A stretch of DNA of 64,000 bases from JBPEWY01 sp965224095 (GTDB taxonomy: Bacteria; Bacteroidota; Bacteroidia; Flavobacteriales; Flavobacteriaceae), in the NCBI GenBank assembly GCA_965224095.1, contig OZ245039.1, positions 1,178,001-1,242,000 of the forward strand. The letters run 5' to 3'. How positions within the stretch are numbered: position 1 is the first letter of the stretch; each line of letters opens with the position of its first letter. The notes under the pieces were generated by a model. It searched no databases. It was not told the origin of the DNA and saw only the letters and a program-made list of their open reading frames with translations. This document shows, one piece after another, positions 33,645-42,471 of this stretch. The position numbers were made by a program, and so were the translations under genes.

Positions 33645-33767
33645 TTTTTTAACCCGAATGATTAATGATTTTCAATTAAGTCCATTAATCTTATACTAAT
33701 TTACAAACTTTAATCTTCTGGAGCGTTCCCCCTGTTTTCCTTTACCATTTTAATCCGGTAAAAAACG

Positions 33768-34637
33768 TTACCACTTTCCATTAGAATTCGCCCATTCAGA
33801 TTGAGGTGGAATTTGTTGTTGAGTATCCCAATGCTCAATAATTTTTCCATCTTCCAACCTGAATAAATCATAAAACGCAGTATCACCAACCCCAACTGCT
33901 GCATTACCTTGAGACATTATTAACACAAAATCCTCAGCTCCGTAAATAAACCTTGGGCTTTCATTGTCATAGTATTGAAATGCATCACCAAATGGCGCAA
34001 ACCAGGCAATACCATTAGGTGTACCCACACTATGTTGAATATAATCTCCATTTGCATTAAAAAAATCCGGAGCTGCAGTAACCCATGAGCCTCCAACTAG
34101 CACTTCCTTAGCAAAGGAAGATATTATTCCCTTATTTACTACGGGATCTCCATTGCCAATGAGAGCACCGTCAGTTTGAGTATTACCATTTACCGCGTCG
34201 ACGACAGGATCTGATATATTTTGTAAATTATCCCAATGTTCAACAGCTAAACCGTTTTCAAATCGAAATACGTCAAACGCTACTTGCGGTGTTCCACCAT
34301 TCCATGTTCCTCCGTATATGGAATGCAACACCACAATGTCTTTGTCTTCAAAAGAACGTATGGTATTGACCGTAGTTCCATCTAAAGCCCCGGATTGAAT
34401 AGCTCCTATTACTGACCCAATACCATCAGGAAAGGAAAGGTTGTGTTGAATATATGTTGTTTGATTCACATAATCTTGCATTGCAGTTACATCTCCAGTT
34501 TGAATAGATTGTAAAATTGCCCATGCTTTTTCACCATTTGATGGTTTAATTGTACCGCTATCATCGTCATTACTACATGATATCAAAAGCACTGAAAATG
34601 ATATAAGTAATCCCGTTAATAATTTTGATTTTTTCAT
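33768..34637 (-). CDS. Lipoprotein with two SnoaL-like domains (289 aa)
   Basis: Lipoprotein signal KLLTGLLISFSVLLISCSND (Cys near 21), then an Asp-rich spacer. SnoaL domains show YIQHNLSFPDG with VFRFENGLAVEHWDNL, and YIQHSVGTPNG with LFRLEDGKIIEHWDTQ. More divergent from the other lipoproteins of the set. I use the ATG at 34637 (MKKSKLL); the 34676 start overlaps the promoter region. It carries the second copy of the 40-bp element 53 bp upstream. Confidence 0.85.
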   Translation of the reverse strand: MKKSKLLTGLLISFSVLLISCSNDDDSGTIKPSNGEKAWAILQSIQTGDVTAMQDYVNQTTYIQHNLSFPDGIGSVIGAIQSGALDGTTVNTIRSFEDKDIVVLHSIYGGTWNGGTPQVAFDVFRFENGLAVEHWDNLQNISDPVVDAVNGNTQTDGALIGNGDPVVNKGIISSFAKEVLVGGSWVTAAPDFFNANGDYIQHSVGTPNGIAWFAPFGDAFQYYDNESPRFIYGAEDFVLIMSQGNAAVGVGDTAFYDLFRLEDGKIIEHWDTQQQIPPQSEWANSNGKW

Positions 34638-34689
34638 AATATGATTCGTTTTATTTCGGTACAAATTTCGAATCACTATATGTGCTGTG

Positions 34690-34729
34690 AAAGGTGAATT
34701 GTTTTAAAAAAAATCAAATAATGGTAAAT
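34690..34729 (-). promoter_or_regulatory. 40-bp shared regulatory element, copy upstream of the SnoaL lipoprotein gene
   Basis: Same length, orientation and distance to start (53 bp) as the copy at 32141-32180; 33 of 40 positions are identical. Ends with ATTTACC on the minus strand. Confidence 0.6.
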
Positions 34730-34965
34730 CTAATGATGATGAATCATCAAACGTTTTGTTTAATTTGAGTTATGAGCATTTGACAACAAATAAAATCAAG
34801 AAAGAAAAATTGCAAAATGTTATATCAATGTTGTACACAAACAAAAAATATTTTGATTAAAAAGTGCGGGCGAAAAGACTCTAACTCACACACCATGTGG
34901 CACTAAATCCTATGTCTAGCGTATCTACCTTCCGCAATTCCCATTAATCGTCTCTAAAGAATATT

Positions 34966-35055
34966 ATCGCTCTTGGTATTGAAAGCAAACTATATCATTT
35001 GCTGTCAAATAACCCATCAACAATTCGGTTGGCAGATTTTGTAAAGTTTTAAAAA
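34966..35055 (-). pseudogene. Short coding remnant, with 62-bp repeat copy 2 (34994-35055)
   Basis: A minus-strand frame reads FKTLQNLPTELLMGYLTAND, then IVCFQYQER and a stop at 34966. The same FKTLQNL frame is present in copy 1 at 25849-25910. The family is not recognised; likely the N-terminal scrap of a gene. The remaining parts of 34730-34965 and 35056-35361 show no gene. Confidence 0.35.
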
Positions 35056-35361
35056 TAAACCACGAAAAGTAGATGTGTGATATATTTCCAAAAGAAAGTT
35101 CGCTTCTTTTTGAAATAAAACAATTAGTATAACAGATATGGTTCCTTATTTACTTAAATGGTTTCACAAGTTTAACACAACCCCATAGGTCTGTTTTAGT
35201 ATATTTACGGTAAGTTTTGGTAGCAGGTGGGGTTATCCGCTCTGGTATGCGGAACATCATTAAAAATGATAAACTCCCTATACGGTTTGAATCCGGGCAG
35301 CTATTCAGGATTTATTACTTGCATTAAGAACGAACAAATTACCTTATTTAAATACGCTTGT

Positions 35362-35967
35362 ATGACAATCAGAACCGAAGAAGAATTGCGAATACTTTAC
35401 GGATGGCCCAGAGGAAGAGCAAAATCAAAGGTGCTGGTGCAACTGGAAAAGCACTCTAAAAACTTTATTGCGCATTCGCCGTTTCTCGTTATAAGCACCT
35501 ATGCACGCAACGGTCAGTCAGATGCCTCACCCAGAGGAGGAAAACCTGGTTTTGTACAGATCTTGGATAATCATACCATACTCCTACCGGATGCAAAGGG
35601 TAATAACCGTGTAGATAGCCTGGTAAATATTGTTGAAACCGGACATATAGGATGCCTGTTCTTTATTCCCGGTATAGACGAAAGCCTCAGAATTAATGGA
35701 ACGGCTGTTATTACTACCGATCGTGCCTACATAGAAATGTTCCCCGAAGAACAACATCCTCCGAAAAGCTGTATAAAAATTACAATAAAGGAAGTTTTTT
35801 TACATTGTGCCAAAGCATTCATGCGGTCCAAACTTTGGGAAGATATCTATAAAGTAGAAAGACCCGGATTCCCAACCATGGGTGCCATGCTTAAAGAACA
35901 ACTGGGGTCGAATAATCCCGTGGAAAGCCAGGAGGATATGGTTAAACGGTATCTGAAAGATTTGTAA
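35362..35967 (+). CDS. FMN-dependent PPOX-type flavoprotein (MSMEG_1061-like)
   Basis: A 201-aa pyridoxamine-phosphate-oxidase-fold protein that should bind FMN or F420-type cofactor. Features: an N-terminal helix with LRILYGWPRGRAKSKVL, ISTYARNGQSDASPRGGKPGF, then GNNRVDSLVNIVETGHIGCLFF and a C-terminal KLWEDIYKVERPGFPTMGAM. This pattern is typical of the PPOX subgroup named for MSMEG_1061. Start chosen at ATG 35362 (MTIRTEEELR); the track frame from 35227 has no family support. No partner gene nearby. Confidence 0.85.
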   Translation: MTIRTEEELRILYGWPRGRAKSKVLVQLEKHSKNFIAHSPFLVISTYARNGQSDASPRGGKPGFVQILDNHTILLPDAKGNNRVDSLVNIVETGHIGCLFFIPGIDESLRINGTAVITTDRAYIEMFPEEQHPPKSCIKITIKEVFLHCAKAFMRSKLWEDIYKVERPGFPTMGAMLKEQLGSNNPVESQEDMVKRYLKDL

Positions 35968-36282
35968 GAGCATTTCAGGCCCGTAAGGATTAAGAGAGTA
36001 CAAACCCGCCGTTGGTAGGAAACCAAACGAAGTATCCATCTCATAAAACACTTTTGTTTAAATCCTATGATTTGTTCAGAACAGGATCGAAAGAAATTGT
36101 ATAACAGCACCCCTTCTCCCAATCCGGGTAATTAAGCTCAATTGCAGGAGGACTTACAATCTGTAGTAGTTTTCACATGTGCAGCAAGTGCTGCCTAGTT
36201 ATGGTCTAGCGCTTTTACAAAGCCTTTTTTTATACACTTTTCCCAAACCCTGTTAACCTTATGTAATTTTAATTGATAACAC

Positions 36283-36306
36283 AAATACTTAACCAGTTAA
36301 GTATTT
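36283..36306 (+). promoter_or_regulatory. MarR-type operator, perfect 11-bp-arm palindrome
   Basis: AAATACTTAAC and GTTAAGTATTT flank a CA spacer: a perfect inverted repeat of 24 bp lying directly before the -7 element of the marR gene. The 12-bp core TTAACCAGTTAA reappears at 45501-45512 upstream of the GNAT operon. Confidence 0.7.
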
Positions 36307-36309
36307 ACG

Positions 36310-36317
36310 TATATTTG
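36310..36317 (+). promoter_or_regulatory. -7 promoter element of marR
   Basis: TATATTTG (TAnnTTTG), 21 bp before the ATG at 36338 and 4 bp after the operator, so a bound MarR would cover the promoter. Confidence 0.6.
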
Positions 36318-36337
36318 TATCATACTTTGTTCAGACA

Positions 36338-36823
36338 ATGGAAAACGATTTTTTACAACAACTCAGCTTTCTGGGAGTAACCGCCCGCATTAAGCGATTG
36401 AATGAATCGCTCACATATGGGATTAAAGACCTGTACAGACAGGTTAATGTGGATATCGAACCCAGCTGGCACCTCGTGTTTCTGGTCTTAAAGGAACACA
36501 GACGTATCTCTATGAAAGAACTTGCCGGATTGTGCCATATATCACAACCTGCAATAACCAAAATGATCAAAAAAATGCATCAAAAAAGATACATACACAT
36601 TGTCAGGGATAACCAGGATCTCAGGAAGAAACAGTTGTCATTAACAAAAAAAGCCCTATCGGAACTCCCGAAATTCGAAAGCATATGGCAAGCGGGTTAT
36701 CTGGCTATAGCGGAAATGTTAAATGGGAATCCGCGGTTTATGGAATCTCTTGCAAAGCTTGAAGCACAAAATGCTCAAAAAGGTTTTAAAACCAGGGCCT
36801 TGCAACATTTGGAAGCAAAGTAA
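36338..36823 (+). CDS. MarR family transcriptional regulator
   Basis: A 161-aa winged-helix protein: helical dimerization ends and a central domain with VNVDIEPSWHLVFLVLKEHRRISMKEL, LCHISQPAITKMIKKMHQKRYI (recognition helix) and the wing RDNQDLRKKQLSLTKKA, all as in MarR. It probably represses itself and the cysteine-synthase-like gene 28 bp downstream, through the palindrome on its promoter. Confidence 0.9.
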   Translation: MENDFLQQLSFLGVTARIKRLNESLTYGIKDLYRQVNVDIEPSWHLVFLVLKEHRRISMKELAGLCHISQPAITKMIKKMHQKRYIHIVRDNQDLRKKQLSLTKKALSELPKFESIWQAGYLAIAEMLNGNPRFMESLAKLEAQNAQKGFKTRALQHLEAK

Positions 36824-36851
36824 ATCCCTTTTACTATTAATCACGGTTATC

Positions 36852-37763
36852 ATGCAACACATAGGAAATACACCGCTAATAAAACTAACAAGACTAACCG
36901 GACCGGATTGTGCAGACATCTACGTAAAGTATGAAGGAGCCAACCCTACAGGCAGTATGAAAGACAGAATGGCGCTTTCTATGATTGAAGGTGCAGAAAA
37001 AAGGGGGCTTTTAAAACCCGGAGGAAAGATTGTGGAATACACCGGAGGGAGTACCGGGAGTTCCCTGGCTATGGTATGTGCTGCCAAAGGATATCAGGCA
37101 CATTTTGTTTCTTCCGACGGATTTGCCAGAGAAAAAATCCAAACCATGCGTGCTTTTGGTGCTACGGTTGAAATTATCCCCGCCCCAAACGGAATGCTCA
37201 CTGCCCAGGTAATCGATAAAATGATTGCGAGAGCTAAAGAAATTGCACAGGAATCCAATACTTTTTGGCCAGATCAGGTTAACAATCCTGATAACAAACG
37301 AGGATACCACCCTATGGCCAGAGAAATCATTAGCGCTCTGGATACGGAAATCGATGAATTTGTTATGGCTGTTGGTGGTGGCGGATGTATATCAGGGAAT
37401 TCTGAAATACTAAAAAACCATATTCCCTCTCTAAAAGTCAATGCTATAGAGCCCCTCCACGTACGTAATATTTCCGGTGGAGATACTCGGGGAGAACACC
37501 GATTGGAAGGCATAGGGTTATCCTTTGTCCCATCAATTCTGCGAAAAGATCTCATCGATAATATCCTGGCTGTTTCCGATAAAGATGCCTATAAAACTGC
37601 GAATGACCTTGCCAAAAAGGAAGGGATCTTTGGTGGTATTACTTCGGGCGCCAATGTATGGGCGGCACTGCAAAGAGCAAAACACATTGGTCCAGGAAAA
37701 AAAATTGTTACCGTGATCATCGATTCGGGATTGAGATACCTCAACGGAGACCTGTTTAAATAG
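36852..37763 (+). CDS. Cysteine synthase / CBS-family PLP enzyme
   Basis: A 303-aa fold-type II PLP enzyme. It has GNTPLIKL at the N-terminus, the PLP lysine in NPTGSMKDRMAL (Lys 37), the TGGSTGSSLA substrate loop (in place of TSGNTG), and GGGGCISG binding the cofactor phosphate. The changed substrate loop makes plain O-acetylserine sulfhydrylase less certain; related amino-acid lyases or synthases are possible. I use the ATG at 36852 (MQHIGNTPL), as the frame from 36723 overlaps marR. Operon with marR, closed by a terminator. Confidence 0.88.
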   Translation: MQHIGNTPLIKLTRLTGPDCADIYVKYEGANPTGSMKDRMALSMIEGAEKRGLLKPGGKIVEYTGGSTGSSLAMVCAAKGYQAHFVSSDGFAREKIQTMRAFGATVEIIPAPNGMLTAQVIDKMIARAKEIAQESNTFWPDQVNNPDNKRGYHPMAREIISALDTEIDEFVMAVGGGGCISGNSEILKNHIPSLKVNAIEPLHVRNISGGDTRGEHRLEGIGLSFVPSILRKDLIDNILAVSDKDAYKTANDLAKKEGIFGGITSGANVWAALQRAKHIGPGKKIVTVIIDSGLRYLNGDLFK

Positions 37764-37769
37764 TTAAAC

Positions 37770-37799
37770 GGCCGGTTTATAATTATCGGCCTTTTTTTT
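37770..37799 (+). terminator. Terminator of the marR operon
   Basis: GGCCG/CGGCC stem with a 12-nt loop followed by eight T residues, 6 bp after the stop. Confidence 0.8.
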
Positions 37800-38044
37800 A
37801 TACCCGCGAAATAACGAGGCTTTACCAGGAGCCCAGATAAAAGTTCAGATCGTCATTAAACCATGAGTAAAAAAAGTGTCCAATCGATATACTCCTAAAT
37901 ATTTAGATTTTGACACGTACACCATTATCTTTTGGTTTATGCCTTTATCTTTTATCTTTAACTACCTTATCAGTATGGCCCGGAGCGTTTGGTAATGTTA
38001 TGTAACTTACATCAATAATTATTTATATTAATACACTATTCACA

Positions 38045-39019
38045 TTGGAACCTGCTAGTCATATAGTTTTCGTTATTCCTCATAAGGTACATGTGCTGGA
38101 TATTTCCGGCCCTATTCATATGTTCTATGAAGCCAGAGGCCTTGGCGCAAACCTAAACATGATTTTTATTAGCCCCACTCAAAGAAAAACTCATACTTCC
38201 AGTGCGGGCCTTGCATTTACGAATTTTTCCGATTTCAAAACACTTTCACTGACTGAAAAAGACATCATTTTTATTCCCGGCGTTGAGTCCGGTTTGTACG
38301 ATGATATCGCTTTTAAGGCACAGAACCGGGTTTTTAATCGATGGTTGTGGCAACAACACAAAAAGAATGTCCGGATTGCCAGTATTTGTACGGGGTTATT
38401 CATTACCGCAGAAACAGGAATCCTGAATCAAAAACAATGTACAACACACTGGAAGTATTTTGATCGTTTTAAGTCTGAGTTTCCGGAGGTAATTCTTAAG
38501 GAGGATCGGATTTTTGTAGAGGACGAAAATATTTTTTCAAGTGCGGGTGTCTCTGCCGGTATTGATCTTGCCCTTCATCTTATCGAAAGCCTTTTCGGGC
38601 CTAAAATAGCCCTGGATGTAGCTCGGGAAACGGTTGTTTTTTTTCGTAGAAACAAAAACGACTCTCAGTTAAGTCATTTCCTAAAATACAGAAATCACCT
38701 GAGCGAAAAAATACACTTGGTCCAGAATTATATTTTGGAAAACCTATCGGATACCGCAATGTCAAACGAAACCATAGCCGGTCAATTTGCGATGAGCTCA
38801 CGTAATCTATCCAGAAAATTTAAAGAAGTAACCGGGCAATCCGTAGGGGCTTATATCAAAGAAGCACGAATAGAAAAAACCATGCTCATGCTTAAAAATG
38901 GTGATACACTAAATACCATAGCCAATGCATGCGGATTAAAAAGTGAAACACAGCTCAGGCGTATTATACAATCGCATTTTCATCAATTACCCGGTGATTT
39001 GAGAAAAAAACTGTCCTGA
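38045..39019 (+). CDS. GlxA family regulator (DJ-1/PfpI domain plus AraC HTH), TTG start
   Basis: A 324-aa regulator of the GlxA type. Residues 5-190 form a DJ-1/PfpI-like domain (HIVFVIPHKVHVLDISGPIH; Cys in SICTGLFITAETG near 116); residues 215-320 an AraC helix-turn-helix pair (AGQFAMSSRNLSRKFKE, LNTIANACGLKSETQLRRI). No ATG precedes the first beta strand, and the TTG at 38045 gives the complete domain, so a TTG start is likely. 31-64 bp downstream begins a second DJ-1 protein, its likely target. Confidence 0.87.
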   Translation: MEPASHIVFVIPHKVHVLDISGPIHMFYEARGLGANLNMIFISPTQRKTHTSSAGLAFTNFSDFKTLSLTEKDIIFIPGVESGLYDDIAFKAQNRVFNRWLWQQHKKNVRIASICTGLFITAETGILNQKQCTTHWKYFDRFKSEFPEVILKEDRIFVEDENIFSSAGVSAGIDLALHLIESLFGPKIALDVARETVVFFRRNKNDSQLSHFLKYRNHLSEKIHLVQNYILENLSDTAMSNETIAGQFAMSSRNLSRKFKEVTGQSVGAYIKEARIEKTMLMLKNGDTLNTIANACGLKSETQLRRIIQSHFHQLPGDLRKKLS

Positions 39020-39083
39020 TCTGTTACTTTTTTGTCCTAAACAAAATTGCGTGTTTTACGAAATTTGCTTAAAACTCAGTACC

Positions 39084-39896
39084 GTGACACACAAAATCCC
39101 TGTATGGTTATCCATGTTTGTATACATACTTATTTCGTGCAATACTCAGGCACAGTATATTTGCCCGCCTTGCGAAAGTACTTGCGACTCATTGGTTTTT
39201 AACCAGGCCGGTGATTGCCCACAATGCCATATGAAGCTCGTTCTAAAATCGGAATTAAAAAAGGATAAAGTCTCTAAAAAAACCATTGCTTTTTATTTAC
39301 AGGATGGTACTGAAGTATTAGATTTTGCGGGGCCCATGGAAGTTTTTTCGTATGCGGGCTATAAGGTGTTTACAGTTTCTAAAACCATGCAGCCCATACG
39401 AAGCCAGGGAATTCTACGCATACTACCGGATTACAGTATTCATAATGCTCCGAAAGCCGATATTATTGCATTGTTCGGCGGGAATGCTTCCGCTGCTGCT
39501 AAAGATAAATCGGTTGTAGACTGGATAAAATCTCAGGAGAAAATTGAATATTATTTTACCGTTTGTACCGGCGCTTTTATTTTGGCGGAAACGGGAATCC
39601 TGAACGGTAAGTCAGCTACCACATTTCACAAATCATTAAATCATTTTGAATCAAGGTATCCTCAAATAAAAGTGCACAAAGCGGTAAGGTTTGTCGATAA
39701 CGGAAATATAATTACCACAGCCGGCATCTCGGCAGGAATTGACGGAGCTCTCCATCTGGTTGCCAGGCTGGAAGGCTTGGACAGAGCCAAGTGGATAGCA
39801 TCACATATGGAATACGATAAATGGGTTCCCGGAGAAGGGCTTATTCTTATTGAGAATAATCCCTATATTTCTGAAATAACACCATCTAAGCATTAA
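39084..39896 (+). CDS. Exported fusion of heavy-metal-binding domain and DJ-1/PfpI domain
   Basis: A 270-aa protein, start uncertain. From the GTG at 39084 it begins MTHKIPVWLSMFVYILISC, a lipoprotein-like signal. Next comes a metal-binding segment with CPPC, C-x3-C and CPQCHMKLV, typical of the YHS/HMBD-type domain of heavy-metal transporters. Residues 75-265 are a DJ-1/PfpI domain (FYLQDGTEVLDFAGPMEVF) with nucleophile Cys in TVCTGAFILAETG. Could sense or bind metal or carbonyl stress in the periplasm. Other starts: GTG 39051, ATG 39114. Confidence 0.8.
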   Translation: MTHKIPVWLSMFVYILISCNTQAQYICPPCESTCDSLVFNQAGDCPQCHMKLVLKSELKKDKVSKKTIAFYLQDGTEVLDFAGPMEVFSYAGYKVFTVSKTMQPIRSQGILRILPDYSIHNAPKADIIALFGGNASAAAKDKSVVDWIKSQEKIEYYFTVCTGAFILAETGILNGKSATTFHKSLNHFESRYPQIKVHKAVRFVDNGNIITTAGISAGIDGALHLVARLEGLDRAKWIASHMEYDKWVPGEGLILIENNPYISEITPSKH

Positions 39897-39927
39897 AAAG
39901 TTACGCCAAAACATAAAAGCCATAGCC

Positions 39928-41220
39928 ATGAAAAACAAGTATATTTTTTTCGGTACAATTTTGTTTTTATCGGTTTGTTCCTTCACCAATGGTGAAAACA
40001 CTAAAATGCTAAAACAACCGGAGCAGGAATCTCTGCATACCTCCTCTGATAATCCGGATCCTATTCTTTCCGTATTCCAGGACACTTTGTATTCCAATAT
40101 TCTAGGTGCTCCCAGCATAATTAATATATCGCTTCCCGATAGTTTTTACGAAACTCCTGACTCGTTTAATTATCCTGTATTTCTACTTCTGGAAAACGAA
40201 TTTTTTCCTATGGTTTCCGGGGTTATTAGTCATCTCGGTTCCGTTGAGCGAATGCCGGAAACCATTGTTGTAAGTTTAAGGGACGGCCCTGTTTGCCCTT
40301 TGATTTATACCAACGGAAGTAATTTTTGGCCCGGGAATGAACAATTAGGCTCTGAAAATGCGGAGCTTTTCACCGAACACTTAAAAAAGGAATTGTTTCC
40401 TTATTTAAAAGAACAGTATCGCGCCAATAACTTTAGTATGGTTATGGGAGCCTCCTATACTTCTATCTATGCATTACACGCATTTACCAGAGAGCCGGAA
40501 TTATTCGATGCGCATATTGCTATTGCTTCAGGTGACATACTGGGAATGGGCTATGAGAAAGGAGAGCGATTTATTGATTTGTTTGAAAGCGATTTAAGAA
40601 ACCAATCTCGTCGTCACGGATTTCTTTATGTAACCTCGGCTGAAGGCGATGGTGGAGGAAGAGCACCCGAGATCAAGGCTAATCTGGAAGAGCTAGAAAC
40701 CAGGCTCGCCCCGTATCGCTCTGATAATTTTAAGTTTATTTCAAAAGCCTATCCAAATGAAGGGCATTACGATGTGGCCTTACCGGGGCTTACCGATGCT
40801 TTGAATATGATTTTTCCGATAAAAAAATGGTATGTGCGGTATCGTGAACTTATCAGTAAACCGGGTAATGCCATGGATAATATAGATGCCCATTTTAATC
40901 AACTTTCCGAGGCATACGGATTTAGTATACGCCCCAGAGCCGATCGGTGGCGAAGCGGAAACCGATTGAGTTGGGTAGGTCCCTATCTGTTAAGACAGGG
41001 GAGAATCAAAGAAGCCATATCGGTTATAGAGCGCTGGGTATCATATCGGCCTAAAGTGGTTAAGCCATTGCTTGAACTCGCTAAGGCTTACGAGGCCAAT
41101 AACGAATTGGAAAAAGCATTTATCGCCCTGGAAAAAGCACAGGCAATAGCTAAAGCTTCCGGATCGGAACTTCCCCCGGCAGACAGGGAAAAAATGCTTG
41201 AGATCAAGAAAAAAATCTGA
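39928..41220 (+). CDS. Exported alpha/beta-hydrolase (esterase-D-like) with TPR tail
   Basis: A 430-aa protein with signal peptide (YIFFGTILFLSVCSF). Residues 45-290 resemble the putative-esterase family: INISLPDSFYE, YPVFLLLENEF, IVVSLRD, catalytic Ser context MGASYTSIYAL near 175 (slightly unlike the canonical GxSxGG), AYPNEGHYDVALPG near 275. Residues 330-430 contain two TPR-like helices (LLRQGRIKEAISVIERWV; LAKAYEANNELEKAFIALEKA). Substrate unknown; siderophore esterases share the fold. Confidence 0.75.
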   Translation: MKNKYIFFGTILFLSVCSFTNGENTKMLKQPEQESLHTSSDNPDPILSVFQDTLYSNILGAPSIINISLPDSFYETPDSFNYPVFLLLENEFFPMVSGVISHLGSVERMPETIVVSLRDGPVCPLIYTNGSNFWPGNEQLGSENAELFTEHLKKELFPYLKEQYRANNFSMVMGASYTSIYALHAFTREPELFDAHIAIASGDILGMGYEKGERFIDLFESDLRNQSRRHGFLYVTSAEGDGGGRAPEIKANLEELETRLAPYRSDNFKFISKAYPNEGHYDVALPGLTDALNMIFPIKKWYVRYRELISKPGNAMDNIDAHFNQLSEAYGFSIRPRADRWRSGNRLSWVGPYLLRQGRIKEAISVIERWVSYRPKVVKPLLELAKAYEANNELEKAFIALEKAQAIAKASGSELPPADREKMLEIKKKI

Positions 41221-41449
41221 CTCCCTGAAAATACATCTAATCACTGAAAGGAGGTTTTGCTATCTTGTGCTGCCTACCTGCGTTTATTTCAATCCATCGC
41301 ATCAGGTAATCAAATAGATAACCGGAAGTATTTAATGCCTTAAAATCCTATCTTTAAGCAGTTAATATTTTATATTGTTAACCTGGGTATCATCACAGTA
41401 TTTATCAAAGCAGTACAAAACCATTACCCGGAGTTCACGTAATAAGATC

Positions 41450-42334
41450 ATGAAAATAGTTCCACAATTGTTTTTTGATAATCCTAATGTTAAAACACTT
41501 ATGTTTAACGGGAAGTCCTGTATTTTTTATAAAGAAAGTAAGGAAGTGGATTACAGCCGGGAGCGCTATGTATCTATGCATACACTTTCTATTATTATAA
41601 GTGGTCAGAAGAGAATAGAGACCACTAATGGAGGTTATCAGGTGATCAATGAAAATGAAATGATATTTATACCACGGGGATTATATATGATAAGCGATAT
41701 CATTCCGAAATCAATTCCATTTATGTCTTTTGTATTTTGCTTTGAAGATGAAATCATCGAAGCATTTTCATCGCGATTTTCATTGCAAAAAAACAATCGC
41801 ACTAACAAAACATATCAAAAATTTAAATATTCTAATAATGTAAAATTGTATGTAGAATCTCTTATTTCTATGTATCCTCCGGACAATAATCCCGATAAAA
41901 ATCATCGTGGCATTATTAAAAACAAATTAACCGAACTATTATATCTTATTTCTATTTCAAACGAAAAGGCACCGTTTTTTGAACTCCTGGCTTCCGTAGC
42001 CAACAGAGAACGAAGTAATTTAAAAAAATTTATGGCGGAGAATTTTGACAAACCCTTAGATATAAAAGATTATGCTTATCTGACCGGGCGAAGTATTTCC
42101 ACCTTTCAAAGAGATTTTAAATTCCACTACCATAGTTCTCCTAAACAATGGCTCATTGAGAAACGCCTGGAAAAAGCAAAACACTTACTTGCCACATCCG
42201 ATAAAACCGTTTCTCAAATTGTATCTGAGGTCGGATTTAAAAATATTCCTCATTTTATAAAATCCTTCCAGAAGAAATACGAGAACTCTCCCAAACAGTT
42301 TCAGTTACAAAAAAGAAAAAACCGCATAGCCTGA
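41450..42334 (+). CDS. AraC family transcriptional regulator (294 aa)
   Basis: N-terminal cupin-like domain (SMHTLSIIISGQKRIETTNG, MIFIPRGLYMISDI) and C-terminal AraC helix-turn-helix (YAYLTGRSISTFQRDFKFHY; VSQIVSEVGFKNIPHFIKSFQKKYENSPKQF). N-terminal type resembles ExsA-like activators. The ATG at 41450 (MKIVPQLFF) is more credible than the frame from 41375. Neighbouring osmC operon is co-directional but has its own promoter. Confidence 0.9.
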   Translation: MKIVPQLFFDNPNVKTLMFNGKSCIFYKESKEVDYSRERYVSMHTLSIIISGQKRIETTNGGYQVINENEMIFIPRGLYMISDIIPKSIPFMSFVFCFEDEIIEAFSSRFSLQKNNRTNKTYQKFKYSNNVKLYVESLISMYPPDNNPDKNHRGIIKNKLTELLYLISISNEKAPFFELLASVANRERSNLKKFMAENFDKPLDIKDYAYLTGRSISTFQRDFKFHYHSSPKQWLIEKRLEKAKHLLATSDKTVSQIVSEVGFKNIPHFIKSFQKKYENSPKQFQLQKRKNRIA

Positions 42335-42419
42335 TACATTATATTCGCCGATATACGCATGCGGGCTGTAATTAAATTAACAAATGGTTGTAGTATTTCA
42401 TATTTCATTACAGAATGAA

Positions 42420-42448
42420 ATAACTAATCGGCCAGTTATCTAGTTTTG
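42420..42448 (+). promoter_or_regulatory. Promoter and inverted repeat upstream of the osmC-like gene
   Basis: TAGTTTTG (42441-42448) matches the -7 consensus. Directly before it ATAACT (42420-42425) and AGTTAT (42434-42439) form an inverted repeat with an 8-bp spacer, identical in arms and spacer length to 4876-4895 in the BlaI operator region. Confidence 0.5.
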
Positions 42449-42471
42449 TTTTAATCAAAGCTCGCAATACG

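Larger units (their letters stand above)
35968..36337. other. Intergenic region upstream of marR, no gene found
   Basis: Apart from the operator and promoter at its right end, I see no gene. A minus-strand frame near 35990-36050 (DTSFGFLPTAGLYSLNPYGP) looks protein-like but has neither a good start nor a continuing frame. Confidence 0.4.

Noticed and set aside
35227..35361. N-terminal extension of the PPOX protein
   Set aside because: The 45 extra residues show no family resemblance and are not needed for the domain.
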